A stretch of 47,972 nucleotides of DNA from Acidimicrobiia bacterium (GTDB taxonomy: Bacteria > Actinomycetota > Acidimicrobiia > IMCC26256 > JAGNEX01), in assembly GCA_018003035.1 (NCBI GenBank), contig JAGNEX010000013.1, positions 1-47,972 of the forward strand, given 5' to 3'. Below the pieces are notes generated by a model. That model was given only the letters and a program-made list of their open reading frames with translations, had not been told where the DNA came from and did not search any database. The translations under genes were made by a program, and so were the position numbers. Every line of letters starts with the position of its first letter. The stretch's first letter is position 1. Positions 1 to 7,939 of this stretch are shown piece by piece.

Positions 1-2
1 TC

Positions 3-2744
3 CCCGATGCGTGTGACAACACGCTGTGGATCGCTGAACGCTCCGACGTCAAGCTTTCTTTCGGCGACCCGGTGCTCCCCAACTACCCGCTTCCCGACGG
101 TTTCGCCGACGAAGCGGCCTACCTCCGCCACCTCGTCGCAGAAGGTGCCAAGGCCAGGTGGGGCGACCCGGTTCCGGCCGACATCACCCAGCGTTTGGCG
201 TATGAGCTCGAAGTCATCATCGATATGGGTTTCGCCGCCTACTTCCTCATCGTCTGGGACCTCATCGAGTTCGCCCGTAAAGAGGGCATACGCGTCGGGC
301 CGGGTCGAGGTTCGGCAGCGGGTTGTGCCGTTTCCTACTGCCTACGTATCACCGATATCGATCCAATCAAGTACGACCTCATCTTCGAGCGGTTCTTGAA
401 CCCGGGCCGTCGTGAAATGCCCGACATCGACATGGACTTCGACGATCGCTACCGGTCCCGAATGATCCGCTACGCGGCCGATCGTTACGGCAGCGACAAG
501 GTCGCTCAGATCATCACCTTCTCCACTATCAAGGCAAGGGCGGCAGTGCGCGATGCCTCGCGGGTGCTTGGCTACCCATACGCCCTCGGCGACAAGATCG
601 CCAAGGCGATGCCGCCGCTCGTCATGGGCCGAGACACGCCGCTGTATGCCTGCTTTGAGGAGACCCCGAAGTACGAAGAGGGCTTCAAGATGGCCTCGGA
701 ACTTCGCACGATCTATGAGACCGATCCCGACGCTCGCCGCGTGATCGATGTCGCCCGCGGCTTGGAAGGACTTCGCCGTCAGGACGGCATCCACGCCGCC
801 GCGGTGGTCATCACCCGGGATCCGCTTACCGACTACCTCCCGATCCAACGGAAGCCCGAACCGGGGACCCCCCTCGAAGAAGCTCCGGTCGTCACCCAGT
901 TCGAAATGAACGGTGTCGAGTCGCTCGGCCTGCTCAAGATGGACTTCTTGGGGCTGCGAAACCTGTCAGTCATCGACACGGCGCTCGCCCTCATCGAACA
1001 GAACACCGGCGTCCGGGTCGATATCGACAACCCCCCGATGGACGACGCGGCGACCTTCAAGCTGCTCCAGGACGGCGCGTCTATCGGGGTGTTCCAGTTG
1101 GAATCTGCGCCGATGCGGGCATTGATGCGGGCCCTGCACCCGACGTCTTTTGACGACGTGTCGGCGCTCGTGGCCCTGTACCGACCCGGTCCGATGGGTC
1201 AGCACATGCACACCGAATACGCGGACCGGAAGAACGGTCGCAAGCCGGTCGTGTATTACCACGATGACCTCGCCGAACTCTTCGAACCGACCTACGGCCT
1301 GATGATCTATCAGGAACAGTTGATGCGCCTGGCTCAGCAGGTAGCTGGCTATTCCCTGGAAGAAGCGGACAACCTTCGGAAAGCGACCGGCAAGAAGAAG
1401 CGCGAGCTAATCGCCCAGCACCGGCAGAAGTTTGTGGATGGCTGTGTCAACAACGGCTACGACCGCGAGTGGGCCGACGGCATCTTCAACATCATTGAAC
1501 CGTTCGCCGACTACTCCTTCAACAAGTCCCACTCCGTTGGGTATGGCTTCGTCACCTACCAAACGGCGTATCTGAAGGCGAACTATCCAACCGAGTACAT
1601 GGCCGCTCTCTTGACGTCTGTGGCACATAACCAGGAAAAGGCGGCCGTCTACCTCAACGAGTGCCGTGCGATGGGCATTCCGGTGCTCGTGCCGAGTGTC
1701 AACCGTTCCGAAGTGGATTTCTCCGCCAAGGACGGCGAGATCCCCTTTGGGCTCTCCGGTATCCGCAATGTCGGGGACGGCATTGCTGAGCTGATCGTCG
1801 CGGCTCGCCGTGAGGGTGGCCCGTTCCAAGATTTCCACGACTACGTTCGCCGGGTCGACCAGGGGGCGCTCAACAAACGGACGGTCGAGTCTCTCATCAA
1901 GGCGGGCGCATTCGACGAGCTTGGTCACACCCGTCGGGGGCTGTCGATGGTGTCTGAAGGCATCATCGAACGTGAGAACAAGCGGCGCGCAGAGGCAGAA
2001 AAGGGTTTCATGTCCCTATTCGGGGACGAAGAGGGTGACGATTCTGACGGCTTCGACGATCGGATTTCGATACCCAACGACGAGTTCGACAAGCGGATCC
2101 GCCTTGCGGCCGAGAAAGAAATGCTCGGCCTCTACGTGTCCGATCACCCGCTGATGGGTGCCGAGCGGCTGATCCGCCGTGTATGTGACACGACGCTCGC
2201 CGATGTCAAGGCCACCACGCAGCAAGAATCGGGGAGCGGCTATGACCGCGGGCCGCAAAAGGCCATTCGCGTCGGTGGTGTGATCACGTCGATCAACCGC
2301 CGATTCACGCGTTCGGGCGACCAGATGGCCACCTTCGTGCTCGAAGACCTTGAAACGGCCGTACCGGTGGTGGTATTTCCTCGATCGATGGCCGAACTAA
2401 GCCACAAAATCATCGAGGATCAGGTCGTTTGCTTGGTTGCCCACATCGACAATCGGGAAGACGAGGCAAAGCTAAAAGCGATCGACATCCAGCCGATCGA
2501 CCTAGACATCGACGAAGGGCCGCCCCTTCGCGTCCGGACCGAGCCCAGGTTCATCGACGACGAAACCGTGATGGAACTTAGACGGGTTTTGACACGTTAT
2601 CCAGGTGACAGCCCCGTCTTTCTCGAACTCGAAGGCCCTGATCGGACTACTATTCTTCGGTTCGGTGACCAGTTCTGTTGCGAGGCTTCAGAGCAACTTA
2701 TCGAGCAGCTACGTCAGATCCCGGGCATTGCCGCGGTCGCTTAG
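3..2744 (+). CDS. dnaE: DNA polymerase III alpha subunit, 5' truncated by window edge
   Basis: Replicative polymerase catalytic subunit. The reading frame is open to the left edge: in-frame codons before position 72 read DACDNTLWIAERSDVKLSFG, which fits the DnaE region just before the palm, so the true start lies upstream and a GTG at 72 is internal. About 914 residues are present; family members have about 1,150-1,200, so roughly 250 residues, including most of the PHP domain, are outside. Counting from the GTG at 72, GPGRGSAAG lies near residues 76-84, and PDIDMDFDD carries the catalytic aspartates D118 and D120. The third catalytic aspartate is D291 in LKMDFLGLRN. An OB-fold follows (RVGGVITSINRRFTRSGDQM), then a C-terminal domain ending in a typical LRQIPGIAAV. 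It appears intact. DnaE1-type assignment is expected for an actinobacterium, but the distinguishing N-terminus is not visible. Confidence 0.97.
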   Translation, partial: PDACDNTLWIAERSDVKLSFGDPVLPNYPLPDGFADEAAYLRHLVAEGAKARWGDPVPADITQRLAYELEVIIDMGFAAYFLIVWDLIEFARKEGIRVGPGRGSAAGCAVSYCLRITDIDPIKYDLIFERFLNPGRREMPDIDMDFDDRYRSRMIRYAADRYGSDKVAQIITFSTIKARAAVRDASRVLGYPYALGDKIAKAMPPLVMGRDTPLYACFEETPKYEEGFKMASELRTIYETDPDARRVIDVARGLEGLRRQDGIHAAAVVITRDPLTDYLPIQRKPEPGTPLEEAPVVTQFEMNGVESLGLLKMDFLGLRNLSVIDTALALIEQNTGVRVDIDNPPMDDAATFKLLQDGASIGVFQLESAPMRALMRALHPTSFDDVSALVALYRPGPMGQHMHTEYADRKNGRKPVVYYHDDLAELFEPTYGLMIYQEQLMRLAQQVAGYSLEEADNLRKATGKKKRELIAQHRQKFVDGCVNNGYDREWADGIFNIIEPFADYSFNKSHSVGYGFVTYQTAYLKANYPTEYMAALLTSVAHNQEKAAVYLNECRAMGIPVLVPSVNRSEVDFSAKDGEIPFGLSGIRNVGDGIAELIVAARREGGPFQDFHDYVRRVDQGALNKRTVESLIKAGAFDELGHTRRGLSMVSEGIIERENKRRAEAEKGFMSLFGDEEGDDSDGFDDRISIPNDEFDKRIRLAAEKEMLGLYVSDHPLMGAERLIRRVCDTTLADVKATTQQESGSGYDRGPQKAIRVGGVITSINRRFTRSGDQMATFVLEDLETAVPVVVFPRSMAELSHKIIEDQVVCLVAHIDNREDEAKLKAIDIQPIDLDIDEGPPLRVRTEPRFIDDETVMELRRVLTRYPGDSPVFLELEGPDRTTILRFGDQFCCEASEQLIEQLRQIPGIAAVA

Positions 2745-2806
2745 ACAGCCATCCGCCGTTGGGTGAACTTTCTTGCGCCGTTGGAATGCGGCACAATAGG
2801 GGCACA

Positions 2807-3469
2807 ATGATTGTCGAATCTCGTGACTCTGACACCCTCAAGCCGACCGACGTTGAGCTCATCGTCGCGTTGCTTGCGGACGCCGACCTTCTCATAAAAG
2901 AGGAAGGCGTTGAACAGCAACTCGAAGATTTTCCGCTCATCGTGACCGTCGAAGTCGACGGTCAGCTCGATGGATTCTTGTTTGCATCGCTGGAACGGGT
3001 GGGTGGCACGCCATCGATCCTGTGGGGTTTGGGCAGCATTCGGCCTGCCGATGACTCCCACGAGGTGCTCAACGCGATGACCACTGAGCTCTATCGTCGG
3101 GCAGCGATTTCCTTCCCCGACGAAGACGTGCTGGTGGGGGGACGTTTTTCTCATCCGGCTGCGTATGCCGAGATCTTTCGGCACCACGACGTGGCGCCGC
3201 GGCCAGGCTACAAGGCCACCGGCGAAGAACGGGCGTGGGGTCGTCGCCTTGCCAAACGCTTCCGTTGCGACCGGCGCTACGACCAGCGGACGTTCATGGT
3301 GACAGCGCCGGACGCACCCGAGCCGAGACTGCACACGCCAGGTACCTCGCACGCAAGCAGCGACGAAGTTCTTGGGTTTTTGGCCGAGTTGTCTGCCGAT
3401 CAGCTGTTCGTTGCCTGCGGTTGGGTGCTTGCCGAAGAACTCGAAGAGGTTCTGACGAAATCGAGTTGA
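2807..3469 (+). CDS. Hypothetical protein, possibly GNAT-like
   Basis: A 220-residue soluble protein with no signal peptide or membrane segment. I chose the ATG at 2807, 62 bases after dnaE; an in-frame extension back to 2678 would overlap the end of dnaE and is not needed. The order of segments (LIVTVEVDGQLDGFLFASLE, then SILWGLGSIRP, a helix, and DVLVGGRFSHPAAYAEIF) is reminiscent of an acetyltransferase-like alpha/beta fold, but no clear acetyl-CoA binding motif is seen, so function is unknown. The C-terminal 50 residues (HASSDEVLGFLAELSADQLF onward) look like a separate helical piece. Codon use matches its neighbours. It may be cotranscribed with dnaE. The name is kept hypothetical because the fold suggestion is weak. 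Confidence 0.75.
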   Translation: MIVESRDSDTLKPTDVELIVALLADADLLIKEEGVEQQLEDFPLIVTVEVDGQLDGFLFASLERVGGTPSILWGLGSIRPADDSHEVLNAMTTELYRRAAISFPDEDVLVGGRFSHPAAYAEIFRHHDVAPRPGYKATGEERAWGRRLAKRFRCDRRYDQRTFMVTAPDAPEPRLHTPGTSHASSDEVLGFLAELSADQLFVACGWVLAEELEEVLTKSS

Positions 3470-3475
3470 CCGAGT

Positions 3476-3498
3476 GTTGATCGCTTGAAACGATCAAC
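3476..3498. terminator. Hairpin between hypothetical gene and ABC1 kinase gene
   Basis: GTTGATCG and CGATCAAC form a perfect 8-bp stem around a 7-base loop, 6 bases after the stop at 3469. There is no downstream T-run, so it is only a weak terminator candidate. Confidence 0.35.
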
Positions 3499-3550
3499 CA
3501 ATCTGTCAGCCAGGCAGCCTCCCCACGGGTAGTCGCGTCCAGAGAGAGCC

Positions 3551-5011
3551 ATGAGAACCAAGACAGTCATCGCGGGAGTGGTTGTCGGAGCCATCGGTGC
3601 GGGCGTTGCCGTACGGGGCGTACTCGGCAGAAGAAAGTCTTCGGGGACGGCAACGACCGCTCGGGTCACGCGATCGATGACAATGGCACGGACCGGTGCT
3701 GGTGCGGCGGCTAGTTACGTTGCGACACAGGCTAAGAAGATTGGCGCGGACCAAGAGCGGCGAGCCGAGCTCGACGCCGAGTTTCACGCCAAGACCGCGG
3801 AACGCGCCGCCGCCACCATGGGCCAGATGAAGGGCGCCATGATGAAGATCGGCCAGATGCTGTCCTTCATCGACACCGGCCTACCAGAGCCGTACAAGCA
3901 GGCACTTTCAGCGCTCCAGGCCGACGCACCCCCGATGGATGCCGACACCGTGCGCTGGGCACTCGAGCAGGAACTTTCCGACGAACAGCTCGCGCGTCTG
4001 ACCGAGTTTGATCCTGAACCGCTGGCGTCTGCCTCGATCGGGCAGGTACACACGGCCGTTCTCGACGGTGCTCGCCCCGTCGTCATCAAGATCCAGTACC
4101 CAGGGGTCGACGACGCGCTGAAGTCGGATCTGGACAACGCCGAGATGCTCAACCGGATGATGAAGCTGGTGTTTCCCAACTTCGACCCCGCGCCCGTCAC
4201 CGAAGAACTGCGGGAACGCATTGGAGAGGAACTCGACTATCGAATCGAACGGGGGAACCTCGAACTCTTCGGTGAGCTGTTTGCCGATCACCCGTTCATC
4301 AAGATTCCTGTAGTGGTCCCCGATATGTCGACTCAGCGCGTCATCACGATGGACCGGGTGGACGGGCTGCGTTGGGCGGACGCTCTCACCGCGCCGAAGG
4401 CCCTCCAGCAACGCTGGGCCGAGGTGCTGTTCCGGTTCGTATTCGGCACCCTCAACCGTTTTCACGTGTTCAACGGTGATCCGCACCCTGGCAACTACCT
4501 ATTTCACGAGGACGGGACGATCACCTTCCTCGACTTTGGCTGCGTCCGCAGGTTTGACGCAGCGACATCGAAGCGGCAGGCCGATCTCGAGCGCGCTGTT
4601 ATCGACGAAGATGCGGACGCGCTCCTCGACGAGCTTCTCGCGTTCGGCTTTTTGGACCCGGGACATCCCCTGGAGCCCGACCGCGTTCTCGCGTGGTTCA
4701 GGCAGTGGAATGCGCCGGTGCTCGCCGATGAGATCTTCACCTACACGCCCGAGTTCGCTGAGGCGGCGGTCAAGGCAAACTTCGACCCCAGCGGCGAGTG
4801 GGGTGACCTCCAAAAGCACTTCAAGATGCCGCGCGAGTTCGTGTTCTTGAACCGCATCAACCTGGGTTTGAACTCGATCCTCGCCCAGCTGAGCGCAACC
4901 GGAAACTGGCACCGAATCGTCGCTGAGTACATGGAGCAGGCTCCGGCCGCAACGCTTCTCGGCGAGATGGAACAAGCGCACATGGTCGCCCGGGGCGAAC
5001 GCCAGCAGTAG
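3551..5011 (+). CDS. ABC1/AarF/UbiB-family atypical protein kinase
   Basis: A 486-residue atypical kinase-like protein. The first 30 residues hold one hydrophobic segment (TVIAGVVVGAIGAGVAVRGV), so it is probably membrane-tethered. The family hallmarks are present: KIGQ near residue 100 (the inhibitory KxGQ motif), the Ala/Ser-rich loop SASIGQVH near 162-168, a VVIKIQYPG lysine near 179, the catalytic-loop NGDPHPGN with D310, and the metal-binding DFG with D328. The start is an ATG preceded by a purine-rich AGAGAGAG. Members in bacteria and organelles support quinone or isoprenoid lipid metabolism through ATPase activity. No quinone biosynthesis genes flank it here, so its partner pathway is not shown. 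All expected catalytic motifs are intact. Confidence 0.92.
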   Translation: MRTKTVIAGVVVGAIGAGVAVRGVLGRRKSSGTATTARVTRSMTMARTGAGAAASYVATQAKKIGADQERRAELDAEFHAKTAERAAATMGQMKGAMMKIGQMLSFIDTGLPEPYKQALSALQADAPPMDADTVRWALEQELSDEQLARLTEFDPEPLASASIGQVHTAVLDGARPVVIKIQYPGVDDALKSDLDNAEMLNRMMKLVFPNFDPAPVTEELRERIGEELDYRIERGNLELFGELFADHPFIKIPVVVPDMSTQRVITMDRVDGLRWADALTAPKALQQRWAEVLFRFVFGTLNRFHVFNGDPHPGNYLFHEDGTITFLDFGCVRRFDAATSKRQADLERAVIDEDADALLDELLAFGFLDPGHPLEPDRVLAWFRQWNAPVLADEIFTYTPEFAEAAVKANFDPSGEWGDLQKHFKMPREFVFLNRINLGLNSILAQLSATGNWHRIVAEYMEQAPAATLLGEMEQAHMVARGERQQ

Positions 5012-5016
5012 CGTCT

Positions 5017-5030
5017 GCGCCTTCGGGCGC
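5017..5030. terminator. Small GC hairpin between convergent genes
   Basis: GCGCC, a TTCG tetraloop and GGCGC form a short stable hairpin in the 27-base gap between the kinase gene and the convergent membrane-protein gene. There is no T-tract. Its position between converging stops suggests a bidirectional terminator, with low certainty. Confidence 0.3.
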
Positions 5031-5038
5031 CTCCGCTG

Positions 5039-5452
5039 TTAACGGCGCTTCGGCTCCGAGAACCAGACGTTGACGTAGCGACGGCTCGGCCCGTAGAGCA
5101 GCAACGCCAGCAGCGCCACGCTGAACATCACGTTGACGATGTTGTCCAGCCAGTCAAAGCCGAAGATCCACAGGTCGCGTGCGATGAGCAGAACGGTTGC
5201 CGCGACAGCGGCCCGCCATCCGGGTTTTAGTTCCGAAGCCATCCCGCGGGCACCGTAGATCGACAGTGCACAGATCGCGATCGACAATGCACCATCGCGA
5301 TTGTCGATCCCGACCAGCGGATTTGAGACGCCGATGACCTCAAAGATCCACTGGATCCCCACGATCCCAGACCAGAACGCCTGCAGATAGAGCAGGATCG
5401 TCGCGATCATGAGCTCCTGAGGCAGTCGGTTGTTGAACCAGGGCTTGGCCAC
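5039..5452 (-). CDS. Small integral membrane protein, unknown function
   Basis: 137 residues with about three or four hydrophobic segments: LMIATILLYLQAFWSGIVGI, a short one around GALSIAICALSIYGA, AAVAATVLLIARDLWIFGF, and VNVMFSVALLALLLYG. The C-terminus is basic (SEPKRR). The GTG start at 5452 is preceded at a good distance by AAAGGA. It lies 170 bases downstream of rlmN on the same strand and could be the last gene of that operon. No family was recognised. Aromatic and tryptophan residues cluster near segment ends, as expected of a genuine membrane protein. The 170-base gap upstream holds a short GC hairpin after rlmN and no other gene I can support. Confidence 0.72.
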   Translation of the reverse strand: MAKPWFNNRLPQELMIATILLYLQAFWSGIVGIQWIFEVIGVSNPLVGIDNRDGALSIAICALSIYGARGMASELKPGWRAAVAATVLLIARDLWIFGFDWLDNIVNVMFSVALLALLLYGPSRRYVNVWFSEPKRR

Positions 5453-5622
5453 GTGGGTGTTCCTTTATGGCGCTGGAAGTCGGCGGCTCGGAGGGCCTGC
5501 CCGTACTCTGCCAGCCGTTGGGGCTGGGCAAGGCTAACCATCTGGGGAGAGGCAGTCGGTACGAAGCCTAGGACGTGCCGGACCGCCAGCCCGTTTGTCT
5601 GAAGCGAGGGGCCCGAGGCCCG

Positions 5623-6660
5623 TCAACCGGGTTGAATACGGTTCCTGAGTTGGCCGCACGCGGCGTCGATGCCAACGCCACGGTTGCGGCGCACAGTAGC
5701 GGTCAGACCGGCGGCTTCAAGGCGAGCGGCGAAGGCAGCGATCTTGGCCGGCGGGGTTGCCTCGGCGCTGAGGCCGGGCGTTGGATTGTACGGAATGAGG
5801 TTGACGTGTCCCCCGTAACGAACGAGCTTGTCCGCCAACGAAACTGCGTCGTTCAAGGAGTCGTTGACGCCCGCGATCATTGCGTACTCGTACGTGACGC
5901 GTCGCCCGCGCCGCGCCCGAAACTCGTCCGCTGCTTGTAAGACTTCGGTCAGCGGATAGCGGCGTTGAAGCGGTACGAGGCTTTCGCGAAGCTTGTCGTC
6001 GCCAGCGTGGACCGAAACGGCCAGCGTGACGGGGAGCTCGAAATCTGCCAGCGCAAGGATTCCGGGAACGACGCCAATCGTCGAAACGGTCAGGTGTCGG
6101 GCTCCGATCCCGAGATCCTGGTTGAGGCGGCCGAGAGCGTCGGTGACCGCGTCGACATTGGCCAGCGGTTCGCCCATCCCCATGAACACCACATTGGAGA
6201 CCCGCTGCGGCGAGTTACGAGCAGCGACCACGACTTGTTCGACGATTTCGCCGCTGGTCAGGTGGCGATCGAAACCGGCCTGCCCGGTCGCACAAAAGCT
6301 GCATGCCATGGCGCAACCCGCTTGAGATGACACACAGACCGTTGCGCGCCTCTGGTAGCGCATCAACACCGTCTCTGCCTGAGCGCCGTCTTTGACGCTG
6401 GAGAAGAGCCACTTCCGGGTGGCGCCGCCGTCACCGGTCTGATCGGCCAAGACCGCAAACGACGGAGCTACTTCGGCAGCGAGACGTTCACGGAGCGATG
6501 ACGGGAGGTTGCTGATCTCTTCGATCGGCAGGTGCTGGTTGTACAACCCGTCCCAGAGTTGGTCCACGCGGTAACGAGGTTGACCGAGGGAGCTGAGCAG
6601 GTCGGCAGCGTCTTGCCGTGTGAGCTCGTAGAGGCCGAGAGGGCCCGTGTCTTTAGACAT
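5623..6660 (-). CDS. rlmN: 23S rRNA A2503 / tRNA A37 C2-methyltransferase RlmN
   Basis: A radical-SAM dual-specificity RNA methyltransferase of 345 residues, the usual length. From the ATG at 6660: an N-terminal HhH-like part (RYRVDQLWDGLYNQ), the radical-SAM cluster motif with C116, C120 and C123 (GCAMACSFCATGQAGF), GEIVEQVV, the GMGEPLAN segment, and the catalytic C335 near the end (GIDAACGQLR). The frame is open further upstream to 7125, but that stretch is the antisense-frame shadow of mshD. The start at 6660 overlaps the mshD stop by 8 bases, which indicates translational coupling. It methylates A2503 of 23S rRNA and A37 of some tRNAs. The paralogue Cfr is excluded by context and by the housekeeping operon setting. 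Confidence 0.96.
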   Translation of the reverse strand: MSKDTGPLGLYELTRQDAADLLSSLGQPRYRVDQLWDGLYNQHLPIEEISNLPSSLRERLAAEVAPSFAVLADQTGDGGATRKWLFSSVKDGAQAETVLMRYQRRATVCVSSQAGCAMACSFCATGQAGFDRHLTSGEIVEQVVVAARNSPQRVSNVVFMGMGEPLANVDAVTDALGRLNQDLGIGARHLTVSTIGVVPGILALADFELPVTLAVSVHAGDDKLRESLVPLQRRYPLTEVLQAADEFRARRGRRVTYEYAMIAGVNDSLNDAVSLADKLVRYGGHVNLIPYNPTPGLSAEATPPAKIAAFAARLEAAGLTATVRRNRGVGIDAACGQLRNRIQPG

Positions 6661-7642
6661 GAGGTTCAGTCTTGATCGTTCGGGAAAACACGAAATCGCG
6701 GCGGATGGGGGCGAAGCCGAGCGATTCGTACAGGGCAATGGCGGAATGATTGTCGGCCTCGACAAAAAGCACGAAACGGTGAGCACCTTGTTGGGCCAGG
6801 CGGCTGAGTCCCGAAACGGTCGCAGCGCGGCCCAGTCCCAGCCCCTGGTACTCGGGGTCGACACCAATGACGTAGATCTCACCGTCGATTCTGGATTCCC
6901 GGGGCTGGTGAAGCTTTGTCCAACAGAACGCGGCGAGTTGACTAGAGGCTGCTTGTTTGATGAGAACGACGCCCTCTTCGGTGAACTCGGGCCCTGCGAA
7001 CTTTCGGGTGAACGCAGCCAGCGACATTTGTCCCTGTTCGGGATGACTCGCAAACGCCGCGGCATTGACCGTAAGGAGAGCGGCGCTGTCTTGAACGACA
7101 TCGAACCTCTCGTAAACGAACCCATCGGGGAGCGGAGGTTGGGTGACCGGCGCTGCGTCCTTGCTCATCTTGAGCAGAGATCGGCCTGGCTGCCAGCCGG
7201 TGTCAGAGGTCGCGGTGGCGATGTCGGTGGGGGCGTGTAACGCGTACCACGTCACATCCACTGGTAGATGTAGCGGCGGATCGAGAGCGGGCGCCGATAT
7301 CGCTGCGGCCTGCTCGACAGCGGCGGGCGCGTCTGGTGAATCGATTGGAGACACCGCGACGTTGAGTCTGGGGCGGACTAACTCGGCGGAGGGAGCGCTA
7401 GCAATGCCAGGGGTAGCAGCGGCTTGGCTTGCCGCGTCTGCGGTGACAGCGCCGGCGGTGGCCGTGACGACGGCAACGAGACCGTCACTCCGCCGCATCC
7501 AGGTGAGGGCCCTACCGTCGTCGATCTCGACGGCGAAGTCGTCGTTGACAACTTCCCAACCCTGTGCAGCTCTCGCCTCGGCCAACCAGCTGCGGGCGTC
7601 TGCGGGCGAGAGTCGCTGCCAGCTTGGAGTCGGGTCAGGCAC
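6653..7642 (-). CDS. mshD: Mycothiol synthase (double-GNAT acetyltransferase)
   Basis: Acetylates Cys-GlcN-Ins with acetyl-CoA to complete mycothiol, the actinobacterial low-molecular-weight thiol. It has 329 residues in two GNAT-related halves. The N-terminal half is degenerate and Ala-rich. The C-terminal half carries MshD signatures: NAAAFASHPEQGQMSL, FCWTKLHQ, GEIYVIGVDPEYQGLGLG (acetyl-CoA loop), LFVEADNHSAIALYESLGF. The GTG start at 7642 overlaps the preceding small gene by 8 bases with no separate ribosome site, consistent with coupling, and the stop overlaps rlmN by 8 bases. The DPEYQGLGLG loop is intact, so it should be active. It places the organism in the Actinobacteria. Confidence 0.95.
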   Translation of the reverse strand: MPDPTPSWQRLSPADARSWLAEARAAQGWEVVNDDFAVEIDDGRALTWMRRSDGLVAVVTATAGAVTADAASQAAATPGIASAPSAELVRPRLNVAVSPIDSPDAPAAVEQAAAISAPALDPPLHLPVDVTWYALHAPTDIATATSDTGWQPGRSLLKMSKDAAPVTQPPLPDGFVYERFDVVQDSAALLTVNAAAFASHPEQGQMSLAAFTRKFAGPEFTEEGVVLIKQAASSQLAAFCWTKLHQPRESRIDGEIYVIGVDPEYQGLGLGRAATVSGLSRLAQQGAHRFVLFVEADNHSAIALYESLGFAPIRRDFVFSRTIKTEPHV

Positions 7643-7838
7643 GTTCGAGCGCCTCTTTGGCTCGCCTGAGCGTTCGAGTCGCCTGCGCCAACGACCGCTC
7701 CGTATTGAACAGTTCGACCGACACCGCGGAATCTGGCGAGGCGCTGTACTGCTCAGCGATTGCCGTCACACGCAGCGACAAGTCCTCAAGGACGGTGGTC
7801 AACGTGGCAACTTCGGCCAGATCTGAAGAGGTGGTCAT
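7635..7838 (-). CDS. Small helical protein upstream of mshD, unknown function
   Basis: 67 residues. I chose the ATG at 7838 because GAGG sits about 9 bases before it; the frame stays open to 7898 but those residues are Arg-rich and atypical. The sequence (MTTSSDLAEVATLTTVLEDL, then LRVTAIAEQYSASP, then LFNTERSLAQATRTLRRAKE) predicts two amphipathic helices in a hairpin or coiled-coil arrangement, with acidic first and basic last parts. It heads the four-gene minus-strand operon with mshD, rlmN and a membrane protein, and overlaps mshD by 8 bases. I do not recognise the family. Similar small helical proteins often serve as oligomeric or DNA/envelope-associated factors, but nothing here decides that. 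Confidence 0.7.
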   Translation of the reverse strand: MTTSSDLAEVATLTTVLEDLSLRVTAIAEQYSASPDSAVSVELFNTERSLAQATRTLRRAKEALERA

Positions 7839-7939
7839 CACAACAGCCTCAATGCTTCTTGGCCACACACGCAAATAGCGGCGTGCACGAAGTGCCATAC
7901 CCTCGGCGTGGACTCGGTGGCACTAGCGTTCCTGGAACC
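7839..7939. promoter_or_regulatory. Divergent promoter region between the mshD operon and the his operon
   Basis: A 101-base divergent gap. On the plus strand TACCCT at 7898-7903 and TAGCGT at 7924-7929 fit the TANNNT -10 pattern before hisD, but neither has a convincing -35 and I cannot choose between them. On the minus strand GAGG serves as the ribosome site of the 67-residue gene. No attenuator or T-box is apparent. Confidence 0.4.

Noticed and set aside
6661..7125. A 155-residue N-terminal extension in frame with RlmN
   Set aside because: It lies wholly inside mshD in another frame and has no similarity to RlmN; the ATG at 6660 gives the normal protein.
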